Positions 51,397-60,650 of a stretch of DNA of 64,000 nt are shown piece after piece. The stretch lies in contig NZ_KB903368.1 in NCBI RefSeq assembly GCF_000379665.1, forward strand, positions 280,899 through 344,898, read 5' to 3'. This DNA comes from Butyricimonas synergistica DSM 23225 (GTDB lineage Bacteria; Bacteroidota; Bacteroidia; Bacteroidales; Marinifilaceae). The notes beneath the pieces are model-generated. The model was not told where the DNA came from. It was given only the letters and a program-made list of their open reading frames with translations, and searched no databases. Positions within the stretch are counted from its first letter, which is position 1. Every line of letters starts with the position of its first letter. The translations under genes and the position numbers were made by a program.

Positions 51397-52875
51397 ATGA
51401 AAAAAGTAAGTTATATATTGTGGACATTCGTGCTGGCGGCGTGTTTGTCGGGCTGTAACAAATGGTTGGATATCGAACCGGAGAACCAGGCGAATGACGA
51501 TAAGGTTTTCAAAGATTACGTGGGATTCCGCAACGCGTTGAACGGGATATACGAGATGTTGTCCCAGCAGGACTTGTACGGGCGGGAGATGACGTGGGGA
51601 TTCGTGAGTGCTTTAGCTCAGACGTATGATGACACGGATTTGCAAAAATCGTACCCCGGGTTGGAAACTTATAACTACGGAATGGAAAAGAACAAGTCGG
51701 TGATTTCTACGATCTGGTCAAAAAGTTATAACGCGATAGCGAATTGTAATAAGCTGATTGCGGAGATTGAGCCGAAAGATTCTACCTTTTTCCCCAACGG
51801 GAGGATAGAGAAGAATATGATACTCGGGGAGGCGCTGGCGTTGCGTGGATTCCTGCATTTCGATATGTTGCGTTTGTTCGCTCCCGCGCCTTCGACGGGG
51901 GATGACGGGGCGTATATTCCTTATTTCAAGATATATCCCTCGAAGTACGAGGAGAAGAAAAAGACCAGCGAGATATTGGCGTTGGCGGAAGCGGATCTGA
52001 AACAGGCTCAACATCTGGTGGCGGAACTCGACACGTTGAAGAATGCGTTTGCCATGACGGGGACGATCCGGTTCGGTCTTTCCACCTCTGCCAGTATTGT
52101 AGACCGTTTCTTCGGGTACCGGGGATGCCGCATGAATTACCTTGCGGTGACGGGAATGCTGGCCCGCCTTTATATGTATGGCGGAAAAACGACAGATGCC
52201 ATCCGGGAAGCCTCTATTGTCTACCGTTTTGCCACGCAAAAGAGTTTTGTCGCGTTCACGGACAGCTGGTATTTCTTCGCCCCGTACACGTACACGAAGT
52301 CTTGGGATGACATTCTTTTCGCGTTCCACGATCCGGAATTGATCGATAAGGTGGCAAAGTTCCGTTTGGGCACCGGACCCAAGATGTTGTTGAAAGGTGT
52401 GGACGCCATGTACGGCGACCGGCAGGATGGCGACGATTACCGCAAGGGGTTGATCGTCAGTGGTGACGGGGGACAAATTTCCCAGAAGTGGCTTGACGTG
52501 GGCGTGATTGCCGATTATGCCAAGCAGTATCCTTTGATTCCGGTGATACGGTTGAGTGAGATGTGTTACATTTTAAGTGAAGCATACTTGGAAAATAACG
52601 ATAAAATAAATGCTATTTCCATGTTGAACTACGTGAGGGGCAAGCGGGGAGCCAAGCGGCAGATTGCCGCGGACGTGGACGCGGAGAACAACGAAGCTTT
52701 CAAGGCAAGGATACGGACGGATCTGATGTGGGAGGGAATGAAGGAATATTTGACGGAGGGACAAACCTTCTTCATGTTCAAGCGGATGAACAGCCCGATA
52801 TTGAACGGTTCACAAGTGATCGTGATGGGAGGAAAATTTGTGCTCCCGTTGCCGGAGAATGAAGATATACATTAA
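51397..52875 (+). CDS. SusD/RagB-family surface lipoprotein, locus 3
   Basis: About 492 residues from the ATG (a GTG two codons earlier is less likely). Lipobox LAACLSGC (Cys about 20), then NKWLDIEPENQANDDKVFKD, the classic start of this SusD branch. The core ALRGFLHFDMLRLFAPAPST (about 149-168) and the late RTDLMWEGMKEYLTEGQTFF (about 449-468) are typical. The C-terminus (LPLPENEDIH) is shorter than in the other two. It ends 4 bases before the next start. Confidence 0.92.
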   Translation: MKKVSYILWTFVLAACLSGCNKWLDIEPENQANDDKVFKDYVGFRNALNGIYEMLSQQDLYGREMTWGFVSALAQTYDDTDLQKSYPGLETYNYGMEKNKSVISTIWSKSYNAIANCNKLIAEIEPKDSTFFPNGRIEKNMILGEALALRGFLHFDMLRLFAPAPSTGDDGAYIPYFKIYPSKYEEKKKTSEILALAEADLKQAQHLVAELDTLKNAFAMTGTIRFGLSTSASIVDRFFGYRGCRMNYLAVTGMLARLYMYGGKTTDAIREASIVYRFATQKSFVAFTDSWYFFAPYTYTKSWDDILFAFHDPELIDKVAKFRLGTGPKMLLKGVDAMYGDRQDGDDYRKGLIVSGDGGQISQKWLDVGVIADYAKQYPLIPVIRLSEMCYILSEAYLENNDKINAISMLNYVRGKRGAKRQIAADVDAENNEAFKARIRTDLMWEGMKEYLTEGQTFFMFKRMNSPILNGSQVIVMGGKFVLPLPENEDIH

Positions 52876-52879
52876 AACC

Positions 52880-53569
52880 ATGAGGAATATGAAAAATATT
52901 ATATTATACTTGAGCATACTTTTCTTTTTCACAGCTTGTGACCGGGAGGATATCCCGACTTATGAAGCGGAAAACTACGTGCAATTCGTGTCGGCTTATC
53001 CCGATTCGGTAGAGATATCTTTCTTTTTTTACCCGGGGCAATTGAGCATGGAGATTCCTTTGGAGCTAAAATTGTTAGGACAATTGCTGCCGGAGGATTC
53101 CGATTTCAAGATCGAGGTCGTGAAAGAGGCGACTACCGCCGCCCCGGAATATTATACTTTGCCGGAGAACCCGATGTTCATCAAAAACAGCGTGTACGAC
53201 GAGAAAAAGTTGGTTATTTATCATCCCGGTGAACAGAACTTGCGCCTGGTGGTGGAAATCAAGGGCGGAAGCAAATTGCTTCCAGGACAGACGATCTACA
53301 CGCGTAAAGTGATTCGTTTCTCCAACGAGGTGTCCCGCCCGAAATGGTGGGATCAGGCGGTGGTGGAATCTTTCCTCGGCACGTATTCCCGGACGAAATT
53401 CGAGAAGCTGATCGAGGTGACCGGCGTGGGTGATTGGACGGATCTTACGCCCGACCAGCGGTTGTCACAAGCCCGTAAATTGTTGTACCATTTGCGGGAA
53501 ATGGAAACGGCGGGAACTCCCGTCAAAGACGAAAACCAGTTGAATATGACCGTCACCGTGATGGGATAG
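52880..53569 (+). CDS. DUF4843-type lipoprotein
   Basis: About 229 residues from the ATG at MRNMKNIILYLSIL; the frame extends further upstream but only inside SusD. Lipobox FFFTAC (Cys about 20), then DREDIPTYEAENYVQF, the usual start of DUF4843 proteins, which stand between SusD and a PKD-like lipoprotein in many Bacteroidota loci. The mature protein is beta-rich with PGQLSMEIPLELKLLGQLLP and a KVIRFSNEVSRPKWWDQAVV tail. Function unknown; probably a surface accessory of the SusCD complex. Confidence 0.8.
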   Translation: MRNMKNIILYLSILFFFTACDREDIPTYEAENYVQFVSAYPDSVEISFFFYPGQLSMEIPLELKLLGQLLPEDSDFKIEVVKEATTAAPEYYTLPENPMFIKNSVYDEKKLVIYHPGEQNLRLVVEIKGGSKLLPGQTIYTRKVIRFSNEVSRPKWWDQAVVESFLGTYSRTKFEKLIEVTGVGDWTDLTPDQRLSQARKLLYHLREMETAGTPVKDENQLNMTVTVMG

Positions 53570-53589
53570 TAATTTAAAATCGCGATGTA

Positions 53590-55134
53590 ATGAAAAAGAT
53601 ATATATTTTTATAGTTCTGTTGACGATGGCAGGATTGTCTTCCTGCCTTGACGATAAGGGGAATTACGATTATAAAGAATCCCGTAAAATCATGATCTCT
53701 ATTCAAGCTCAGACCGTGTACTTGAACGACGAGGCGACGTTTTCCCCGACCATCCGTTACGAGGAGGGTGCCGATACACTGGATTACTCTTTTGAATGGA
53801 AGGTGGATAAGGAAACGGTGTCCAAAGAAAGAGTATTGAAAATAAAAGCGGAGAAGATCGGGGGACGCAAGTTGCAACTCGTCGTGACGGACGATCGCAG
53901 CGGTGAAACGTATACGCAGATCACCACGATGACTGTTAATTCGCGGTTCCGGTCAGGGTTTGCCGTGTTGTACGAGAAGAACGGCAAATCATGTATCGCG
54001 CATATCAACCACACGGAACCAGTGAATGCCAGCACGGAATTTACCACTTACTACGAGTTGTACAAGGAAATGAACGGTGAAGATCTCGGCGAGTTACCCG
54101 TGAAGATGATCGAGCATTTTTATTTCGGAGGTTCTCCCGGTGAGATTTTAGTTATTCAGCGCGGGGGACAGGGAACGGTGGAAATCGACGGGAATAGTAT
54201 GAAGAAAGCGATGTTGACTCGGGACGAGTTCCTTGATGGTAAAGCTCCTGCCAACCTTGAGGTGAAGACGGTGTCTTACCCGCAGTACACGAACGTGCTG
54301 TTGAACGGCGACGGGAAGATTTACACCCGTTTCTTCCGTGATCCCAATAAAACGGGATTCCACTCGGCGGCTTATAATAGTGATCCGGTTGTCCTGCCCG
54401 GCAAGCCCGACTATAAGATCGCGGCGATTATCGAATCGGCATGGCAATATGCCAAACATATATTGTTATATGACGAACTGAACGGTAGGATGATTCACTT
54501 GCACTGTAATTATTACAACAACACGGAAGATTATCACGTGCTATGGAGTGAATCGGATTACCCGAAGGGTTTCGTGCCGTTGCACGACATGGGCGACATG
54601 AAACTGGTGTACGGTTCATCGTTCAGCAACCAGTACCAGGGGAGTTGTCAGCATATGTTGTTGCTAAAGAATGACGCGGGCGACTATGTTTACCAGACTT
54701 TCACGGTGCCTTCCCCGACTTACGCGAAGGATAGGGGAAAAGTGACGATCAGTTCCAGTGACGGCGTTTTCGATTTCTCGGGAGGGCAATATATCACGGA
54801 GAAAAGCAAGTTCTGGCTGTTGAAAAGTTCCGCGGGACGTTATTTGTTTTTCACGGGAGGTGCCGATAATGATAAACTCTATTACCACGACCGCAGTACC
54901 GGGGTGATAAAAGTGTACGCGGATTTCAACGGTCGTTCGATAGCAGCCCTCCACCCGATAAAGAATAACCAGCAAATGGGGCTGGGGATGGAAGACGGGG
55001 AATTCCTGTTGTATGATGTGACGGACGCCACGTTCATATCCGGACAACCGAAATTGATTAAAAGCATTACCGGATTCGGCGACCGCATCGTGGACGTGAT
55101 CTACCGTTACGGTGCCAGCAGTTGGGATATGTAA
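53590..55134 (+). CDS. PKD-like family surface lipoprotein
   Basis: A 514-residue lipoprotein (AGLSSC, Cys about 19, then LDDKGNYDYKESRKIMI, the usual opening of PKD_2-type proteins). Two Ig/PKD-like beta segments (VYLNDEATFSPTIRYEEGAD; VLKIKAEKIGGRKLQLVVTD) are followed by a ~350-residue domain with repeated beta blades (FAVLYEKNGKSCIAHINH; YTNVLLNGDGKIYTRFFRD; LLYDELNGRMIHLHCNYYN) that may fold as a propeller. It is a standard member of SusCD-DUF4843-PKD-metalloprotease loci and likely binds the substrate at the cell surface. Confidence 0.82.
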   Translation: MKKIYIFIVLLTMAGLSSCLDDKGNYDYKESRKIMISIQAQTVYLNDEATFSPTIRYEEGADTLDYSFEWKVDKETVSKERVLKIKAEKIGGRKLQLVVTDDRSGETYTQITTMTVNSRFRSGFAVLYEKNGKSCIAHINHTEPVNASTEFTTYYELYKEMNGEDLGELPVKMIEHFYFGGSPGEILVIQRGGQGTVEIDGNSMKKAMLTRDEFLDGKAPANLEVKTVSYPQYTNVLLNGDGKIYTRFFRDPNKTGFHSAAYNSDPVVLPGKPDYKIAAIIESAWQYAKHILLYDELNGRMIHLHCNYYNNTEDYHVLWSESDYPKGFVPLHDMGDMKLVYGSSFSNQYQGSCQHMLLLKNDAGDYVYQTFTVPSPTYAKDRGKVTISSSDGVFDFSGGQYITEKSKFWLLKSSAGRYLFFTGGADNDKLYYHDRSTGVIKVYADFNGRSIAALHPIKNNQQMGLGMEDGEFLLYDVTDATFISGQPKLIKSITGFGDRIVDVIYRYGASSWDM

Positions 55135-55145
55135 AATAATGGAAA

Positions 55146-55284
55146 ATTGAAAATGGAAAATTGAGAATGAGCTTTTCGTGCGTTTTACTTTAAACGCTTC
55201 ATTTTTTCAGTCCTTTTGGGTGCAACGAAGAATCTTTCTTTATTGTATTTAGAATGGCGTGTGTTTTCATTTTCCATTTTCAAT
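55146..55284. repeat. Inverted 16-mers in the gap before the metalloproteases
   Basis: ATTGAAAATGGAAAAT (55146-55161) and its exact inverse ATTTTCCATTTTCAAT (55269-55284) flank ~107 bases. Each copy is itself part of a low-complexity GAAAATTGAAAATGG repeat. This type of A-rich motif is common between genes in Bacteroidales. It separates the surface lipoproteins from the metalloproteases and might mark a recombination join. Confidence 0.5.
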
Positions 55285-55324
55285 CTTCAATTGTCTTGTA
55301 TTGTATAGAACTAAAACAAAGTGT

Positions 55325-57937
55325 ATGAGAAGAAAATTATTTTTCTGTGTGATTATGATGCTGCTTATTCCCTTGACCATGACGGCAAGAAAGAAGAAAA
55401 CAACATCCGAAAGTAAAGAAGTTAAAAAAGAAACGGCTTACGAGAAGCTGTTTAAAGGTAAGGCATGTGAAACGAAGAAGGGGATGATTACCTTGCACAA
55501 AATGGAAGGGAAGATTTATTTTGAAATTCCCTTATCGTTGTTGGGAAAAGAGATGTTGATCGGTTCCACGATAACCGCTATAACCGATAATAATTTCGGC
55601 AGCGTGGGGGAGAAGCCTAAAATGCCGTTGCACGTGACCTTCATGAAAACGGATTCTGTCGTTAGTTTGTGTGAGTTGTCATCAGGTCATTATACACCGG
55701 ATGCCAATATCGCCAAGCGGTTGGAAGAAAGCCATCGCCCGGCTATCATGCAGGTATTCCCGGTAAAGGCGTACTCGGCGGATAGTAGTGCCGTGGTGGT
55801 TGATATGACGGATTTTCTGCTTAGTGACGAGGAACGGTTGAACCCTTTTACCTACTGGGCTCCCGCGACAATTTATCCCCGTCAGTTGCAAAAAGTATTT
55901 CAAAAGAATAACTCACAGATCGAAAGCGTGAAGGCTTTTGACGATAATATCAGCGTGCAATCAGCATTGACTTATACGGTGTCGGTAAGGGACCAGATGC
56001 GGTTCTATTATTACCAGATGCCTTTCACGGTAGTTATGACTCGCAGTTTTATCCTGTTGCCGGAGGAAAAGATGCGTCCCCGTTTGGCTGATCCCCGGAT
56101 TTCGATTTTTTACCAGGGAAAAATGGAGTTCGATACCCGGAACAGGGGAATGGAGGGACGCTATTACGCGCAGAGGTGGCGTTTGGAACCGGTGGATGAG
56201 GCGGCTTACCGGCAAGGGAAGCTCGTGGACGTGAAAGAGCCGATCGTCTTTTACGTGGACGACGCTTTCCCCGAGAACTGGAAACAGGCGATAAAAGAAG
56301 GGGTGGAAGTGTGGCAGGATGCTTTCGAGAAGATCGGCTTGAAAAATGCCATCGTGGCAAGAGATTTCCCGAAAGATGATCCGGAATTCGATCCCGATAA
56401 TTTGAAATATTCCTGCATCCGTTATTCCCCCTCGTGGATAGCGAACGCGATGGGACCCTCGTGGACAGACCCCAGAACTGGGGAGATTATCAATGCTTCC
56501 GTGTACTTGTACCATAATCTGGTGAAATTGGTGCAGGATTGGCGTTTTATCCATACGGCAGCGGTAGACCCGGACGTCCGGCGTAAAGTGCTTGACCCGG
56601 AAACATTGCACGATTGCATTCGTTACGTTGTTTCGCACGAGGTCGGGCATTGTCTGAGTTTTATGCACAATATGTCGGCATCGGCGGCTATCCCGGTCGA
56701 TTCGCTGCGTTCCCCTTCTTTCACGCAAAAGTACGGGACGACTTATTCCATCATGGATTATGCCCGTAACAATTACGTGGCTCAGCCCGGCGACAAGGAA
56801 CGGGGAGTACGTCTGACTCCGCCTCGCCTCGGGGTGTATGATTATTACACGATAAAATGGTTATACACGCCGCTTCCGGATGCTAGGTCTTCGGAGGAAG
56901 AAGTGCCCACGCTGGATCGTTGGATCAGCGAGAAAGCGGGTGATCCGGCTTATCGTTACGGGATGCAGCAATTCGGCGGGCGACTGGACCCAAGCTCGTT
57001 CGAGGAAGATTTGGGGGACGATGCAATGAAAGCGGCAACGTATGGAATAAAGAATCTGAAATACATCCTGGCAAATTTGAATGAATGGGTGGCAGCGGAC
57101 GATAAAGATTATACCTTCCGCCAGAATATTTACAACGAGTTGATATACCAGTATTTCCGTTATCTGAATCACGTTATATACAATATTGGCGGGATATACA
57201 TCAATCAACGGTATGACGGTGATCCCCTGCCTTTTTACGAGCCGGTTTCCCGGGAGAAACAAGAACGGGCACTGCGTTTTATGCTGGCACAACTGAAAGA
57301 TATGGACTGGCTGGATGCACCGGGAATGCAAAAGACCTTACCCTTGATGAAAAACATTTCGGGCGATCTGGAAAATGCTATATTCCAGGGAATCATGTCT
57401 AGAGTCGGCGCTTTATTCCTGTGTATGGAGAAGACTGACCGGGATCACTATACCCCCGGAATGTACATGAATCAGATATTTGACTTTGTCTTTGCCCCGA
57501 CACGCCAGGGGAAAATCTTGACAGGAACGGATATGCGTTTGCAAACTAAATACTTGTCCCACCTGATCACGGGTTCTAAAGTTACCGTAAAAGGCATGGG
57601 GGGACAGTCTATGGCACTCGTGAACGGGCTGGCTTTGGAAGTTCCCGAGTATATAAAAGCGAAAAGCAGGGAGGTATATGGCGTCCTGCCGGTAAATAGC
57701 GTGGGAATTTTCACTAATCAGGAAGTGTCCGGCGAGGCTTTATTGCCGGAAGAGATTCAGGGATTTGGGGCGGCTTACACGACGGGACCCATGCAGACTT
57801 CCATGGAAGCAATTTATTTCGATATATTGAAAAAAGCCCGAGCCTTGTTGAAAAGCAAGATAAACACGGGGTCGGAAGAGACTCGTATCCATTATAAATT
57901 GTTGATTCATAAATTGGATCAAGCTTTGGAATCATAA
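55325..57937 (+). CDS. Zinc-dependent metalloprotease (DUF5117/DUF5118), catalytic residues intact
   Basis: About 870 residues from the ATG that opens a signal peptide (RRKLFFCVIMMLLIPLTMTA). A Lys-rich stretch follows (KKKTTSESKEVKKE), then a DUF5118-like start (YEKLFKGKACETKKGMITLH), the DUF5117 beta domain, and a metzincin-like catalytic domain with SHEVGHCLSFMHNMSAS: His438, Glu439, His442 and His448 form the HExxHxxxxxH site, followed by the SIMDYARNNYVAQ Met-turn-like segment. All zinc ligands are present. It is the end enzyme of the known SusCD-DUF4843-PKD-metalloprotease arrangement. The next gene is a paralogue without the site, 17 bases downstream, so the two are made together. Confidence 0.88.
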   Translation: MRRKLFFCVIMMLLIPLTMTARKKKTTSESKEVKKETAYEKLFKGKACETKKGMITLHKMEGKIYFEIPLSLLGKEMLIGSTITAITDNNFGSVGEKPKMPLHVTFMKTDSVVSLCELSSGHYTPDANIAKRLEESHRPAIMQVFPVKAYSADSSAVVVDMTDFLLSDEERLNPFTYWAPATIYPRQLQKVFQKNNSQIESVKAFDDNISVQSALTYTVSVRDQMRFYYYQMPFTVVMTRSFILLPEEKMRPRLADPRISIFYQGKMEFDTRNRGMEGRYYAQRWRLEPVDEAAYRQGKLVDVKEPIVFYVDDAFPENWKQAIKEGVEVWQDAFEKIGLKNAIVARDFPKDDPEFDPDNLKYSCIRYSPSWIANAMGPSWTDPRTGEIINASVYLYHNLVKLVQDWRFIHTAAVDPDVRRKVLDPETLHDCIRYVVSHEVGHCLSFMHNMSASAAIPVDSLRSPSFTQKYGTTYSIMDYARNNYVAQPGDKERGVRLTPPRLGVYDYYTIKWLYTPLPDARSSEEEVPTLDRWISEKAGDPAYRYGMQQFGGRLDPSSFEEDLGDDAMKAATYGIKNLKYILANLNEWVAADDKDYTFRQNIYNELIYQYFRYLNHVIYNIGGIYINQRYDGDPLPFYEPVSREKQERALRFMLAQLKDMDWLDAPGMQKTLPLMKNISGDLENAIFQGIMSRVGALFLCMEKTDRDHYTPGMYMNQIFDFVFAPTRQGKILTGTDMRLQTKYLSHLITGSKVTVKGMGGQSMALVNGLALEVPEYIKAKSREVYGVLPVNSVGIFTNQEVSGEALLPEEIQGFGAAYTTGPMQTSMEAIYFDILKKARALLKSKINTGSEETRIHYKLLIHKLDQALES

Positions 57938-57954
57938 ACTTTAAGTTGTATAGC

Positions 57955-60579
57955 ATGAGAAAAATAGCATATATATTGTGCTTGTTGCCTATTCTTGTCG
58001 GCGTGATGGGTGATGTTTACGCGGTAGGACGGAAGAAGAAAGAAAAGGAGCAAGCGAAAGAAGAAATGAAATCCGAATATCAGAAATTCTTTGAGAATAA
58101 AAATGCGGAGACGGTGAAAGGGTTGATGGTCGTTCACAAAATGAACGGCAAAGTGTACGTGGAATTTCCGCTTCGCCTGTTGAACCGGGAGATGTTGCTG
58201 GCATCGTCTATCGCGGACATCAGCGATAACGGGGAGGGAGTGGTCGGACAGTTTGCGGCAGAACCCCAGACCGTGATGTTTACCCGGAACGGGAACACGA
58301 TCAATGCCCGGATGATTAAAGTCGCGAAGGTGGAGAACCAGCAAGATCGGGAGCCTGTAAAGAAAGCGATCGAGCAATCTGCCATGCCGGGTATCACGCA
58401 TAGTCTTAAAATAGAGGTTTTCACCCCGGATAGCAGTGCTGTCGTTTTGGATATGACCCCGTTCTTTATGGAACATACCGTGCACACGAATCCTTTTTCT
58501 TCCTATGCGGCAAATTCGAAGTGGGGCTTCGTTTACCGGGATCATAAGTATCGCCCGGAGAGAGGTATGTTGCGTGGAATCAAGGCAAACGGCAATAGTA
58601 TCGCGGTAACCTGCCAGTTGGGGTATGACGTGGATTATATCATTATCGGGATGTTTTTGGGATCACGGGATTTGAAAGTTTCAGCCACGATTGATAAAAT
58701 GTTGCTTCTGTTGCCGGAAGAACCCATGATGCCTCGTTTGGCTGATTCCCGCGTGGGGGTGAGCTTTATACCGAGGGCGAGTTTTGAAGACGGGCAGCAA
58801 GGATTGCAACCGTTGTACCTGACCAAGCGTTGGCGCCTTGAACCGGAAAACCGGGATAAGTACGGTAAAGGCGAACTCGTTGCGCCGAAGAAGCCAATCG
58901 TGTTTTATATCGATTCACTCATGCCCGGAAAATGGAAAAAATATATTCGGGAAGGCGTGGAGGAATGGAATAAGGCTTTCGAGCGGATCGGGTTTAAGAA
59001 TGCCGTTCAAGCGAAAGAATTTCCGAAAGATCCCGCCTTTGATGCGTTGGATATAAATCATTCCGTGATCCGGTATGCCCCCACCTCTTCCTGGATGTAT
59101 AGTCCGCAAAATTCCATGCATGTCGATATACGTACGGGAGAGATATTGAATGCCTCCATTTATATGCACCACAATATGTTGAGCACTTTTTATCGACTTC
59201 GGGTTATCGCCACGATGGCAACCGATCCCGAGGTGCGGGCAACAGAACTGCCCGATCATGTCATGGGCGGAATGATCCGGAATTACATTACACGGGAAGT
59301 GGGTGTTTGCTTGGGGTTAGCCAATAATTATAAGGCATCGTCAGCTTATCCGGTGGATTCTTTACGTTCGGCATCGTTTACCCGGAAATACGGGTTGAGC
59401 CCTTCGGTCATGGATGATGTGCCGTGCAATTATGTTGCCCAGCCGGACGACGTGCGTGATGGTGCGTGTTTGACCCAGAACGGGATAGGTGAATATGATT
59501 ATTTCTTGATAAAATGGTTGTATCAGCCGATTATGGATGCCAAGACGTCCCGGGACGAGCGTGCGACCTTGGATCATTGGATAAAGGAGTCGCGAGAGAA
59601 TCCCTATTGCCGTTTTGGGCGTGATCCCTTTATAATTGCAAGTGTCGATCCCGGGATACTTCCGGGTGACCTGGGGGACGACCAGGTGAAAGTCATGAAA
59701 TATAAAATCGCGAATTTGAAAATCGCTTACGCGAATTTTGACAAGTGGTTCGCGAAGAATGATAAGACACTTGATATGCGTAGTTACCTGTATAACTTGT
59801 TGTCGGTGAGCTTATCCGGGCAAGGCTTGAAGAATTTGGGCGCGTACATCGGGGGATTTTACGTGAACGAGGTGATGGCAGACGAGAATCTTCCCGCTTA
59901 TCGCGTAGTGCCTAAAGCCAAACAGCGGGAAGTGATTCGTTTTCTGTTGGATCAGGCGAAAGATTTGTCCTGGATAGAGAGGAAAGATTTTATACGGCAG
60001 ATCCCGATGCGGGCACCGCAAGTGAATGACGTGCGGGTGGATATTATAAACACGTTATTCTCCCGCACGCGTATGGTCGCCCTGAGCGCGGAAAAGTCAA
60101 AAGAAGGTTATCAGCCGGAAGAATACATGGATGAGTTGTACCGGATCGTGTGGGAGGGAACGTTGAAAAAGCGTCCGCTGGATAAGGTGGAACGTGATTT
60201 GCAGATGGTTTTTCTTGCCGCGGTCATCGCAACTTCAACGGTGGCAGACGAGGCTTCCGTGATTGATCCGTCGGCAAGAGCAAGTGCTTTGGTGTCTGTA
60301 GATTATGAAAGATTGAATCGTTTCTTGGAAGGGAAGAAGGAATTCATGCCAGAGCCCCCGAATGCGTTCGATAACAATTTATTACCATCTACCGTGGAAG
60401 GTTTTTATGCACAATATGGTTTTACTTCTAAGCCTTACCCGCAGGGACATCTGTTCTATCGGATGTTATTGAAAATAGAAACTTTGTTGAAAGAAACCGT
60501 ATCTTCCAGTTCCGGAGATACCCGGTTGCATTACGAGTATTTGCTGTACAAGATTAAGAAATCGAAAGAAATTCAATAA
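57955..60579 (+). CDS. DUF5117/DUF5118-type metalloprotease paralogue lacking the zinc site
   Basis: About 874 residues from the ATG (RKIAYILCLLPILVGVMGDV signal). It matches the upstream gene along its whole length: YQKFFENKNAETVKGLMVVH, LLLLPEEPMMPRLADSRVGV, YLTKRWRLEPENRDKYGKGE, KYIREGVEEWNKAFERIGFK. The catalytic block reads ITREVGVCLGLANNYKASSA: Arg447, Val451 and Asn457 stand where the three zinc-binding His should be, while the flanking residues and the following SVMDDVPCNYVAQ are kept. Glu448 remains. It cannot bind zinc in the usual way and is very likely inactive, yet the frame is intact. The pairing suggests a heterodimer of an active and an inactive subunit, or substrate presentation; this is inference. 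A strong terminator follows. Confidence 0.88.
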   Translation: MRKIAYILCLLPILVGVMGDVYAVGRKKKEKEQAKEEMKSEYQKFFENKNAETVKGLMVVHKMNGKVYVEFPLRLLNREMLLASSIADISDNGEGVVGQFAAEPQTVMFTRNGNTINARMIKVAKVENQQDREPVKKAIEQSAMPGITHSLKIEVFTPDSSAVVLDMTPFFMEHTVHTNPFSSYAANSKWGFVYRDHKYRPERGMLRGIKANGNSIAVTCQLGYDVDYIIIGMFLGSRDLKVSATIDKMLLLLPEEPMMPRLADSRVGVSFIPRASFEDGQQGLQPLYLTKRWRLEPENRDKYGKGELVAPKKPIVFYIDSLMPGKWKKYIREGVEEWNKAFERIGFKNAVQAKEFPKDPAFDALDINHSVIRYAPTSSWMYSPQNSMHVDIRTGEILNASIYMHHNMLSTFYRLRVIATMATDPEVRATELPDHVMGGMIRNYITREVGVCLGLANNYKASSAYPVDSLRSASFTRKYGLSPSVMDDVPCNYVAQPDDVRDGACLTQNGIGEYDYFLIKWLYQPIMDAKTSRDERATLDHWIKESRENPYCRFGRDPFIIASVDPGILPGDLGDDQVKVMKYKIANLKIAYANFDKWFAKNDKTLDMRSYLYNLLSVSLSGQGLKNLGAYIGGFYVNEVMADENLPAYRVVPKAKQREVIRFLLDQAKDLSWIERKDFIRQIPMRAPQVNDVRVDIINTLFSRTRMVALSAEKSKEGYQPEEYMDELYRIVWEGTLKKRPLDKVERDLQMVFLAAVIATSTVADEASVIDPSARASALVSVDYERLNRFLEGKKEFMPEPPNAFDNNLLPSTVEGFYAQYGFTSKPYPQGHLFYRMLLKIETLLKETVSSSSGDTRLHYEYLLYKIKKSKEIQ

Positions 60580-60595
60580 CGGGTTTTATGAATGA

Positions 60596-60650
60596 CAATT
60601 CCCTCAAATACCCCTGTGCGGGAGTGGTTTGAGGGAATTGTTTTATTTTT
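60596..60650 (+). terminator. Intrinsic terminator ending locus 3
   Basis: CAATTCCCTCAAA (60596-60608) pairs with TTTGAGGGAATTG (60628-60640), followed by TTTTATTTTT. The stop codon of the converging LolA-like gene lies in the T-tract. Confidence 0.9.
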
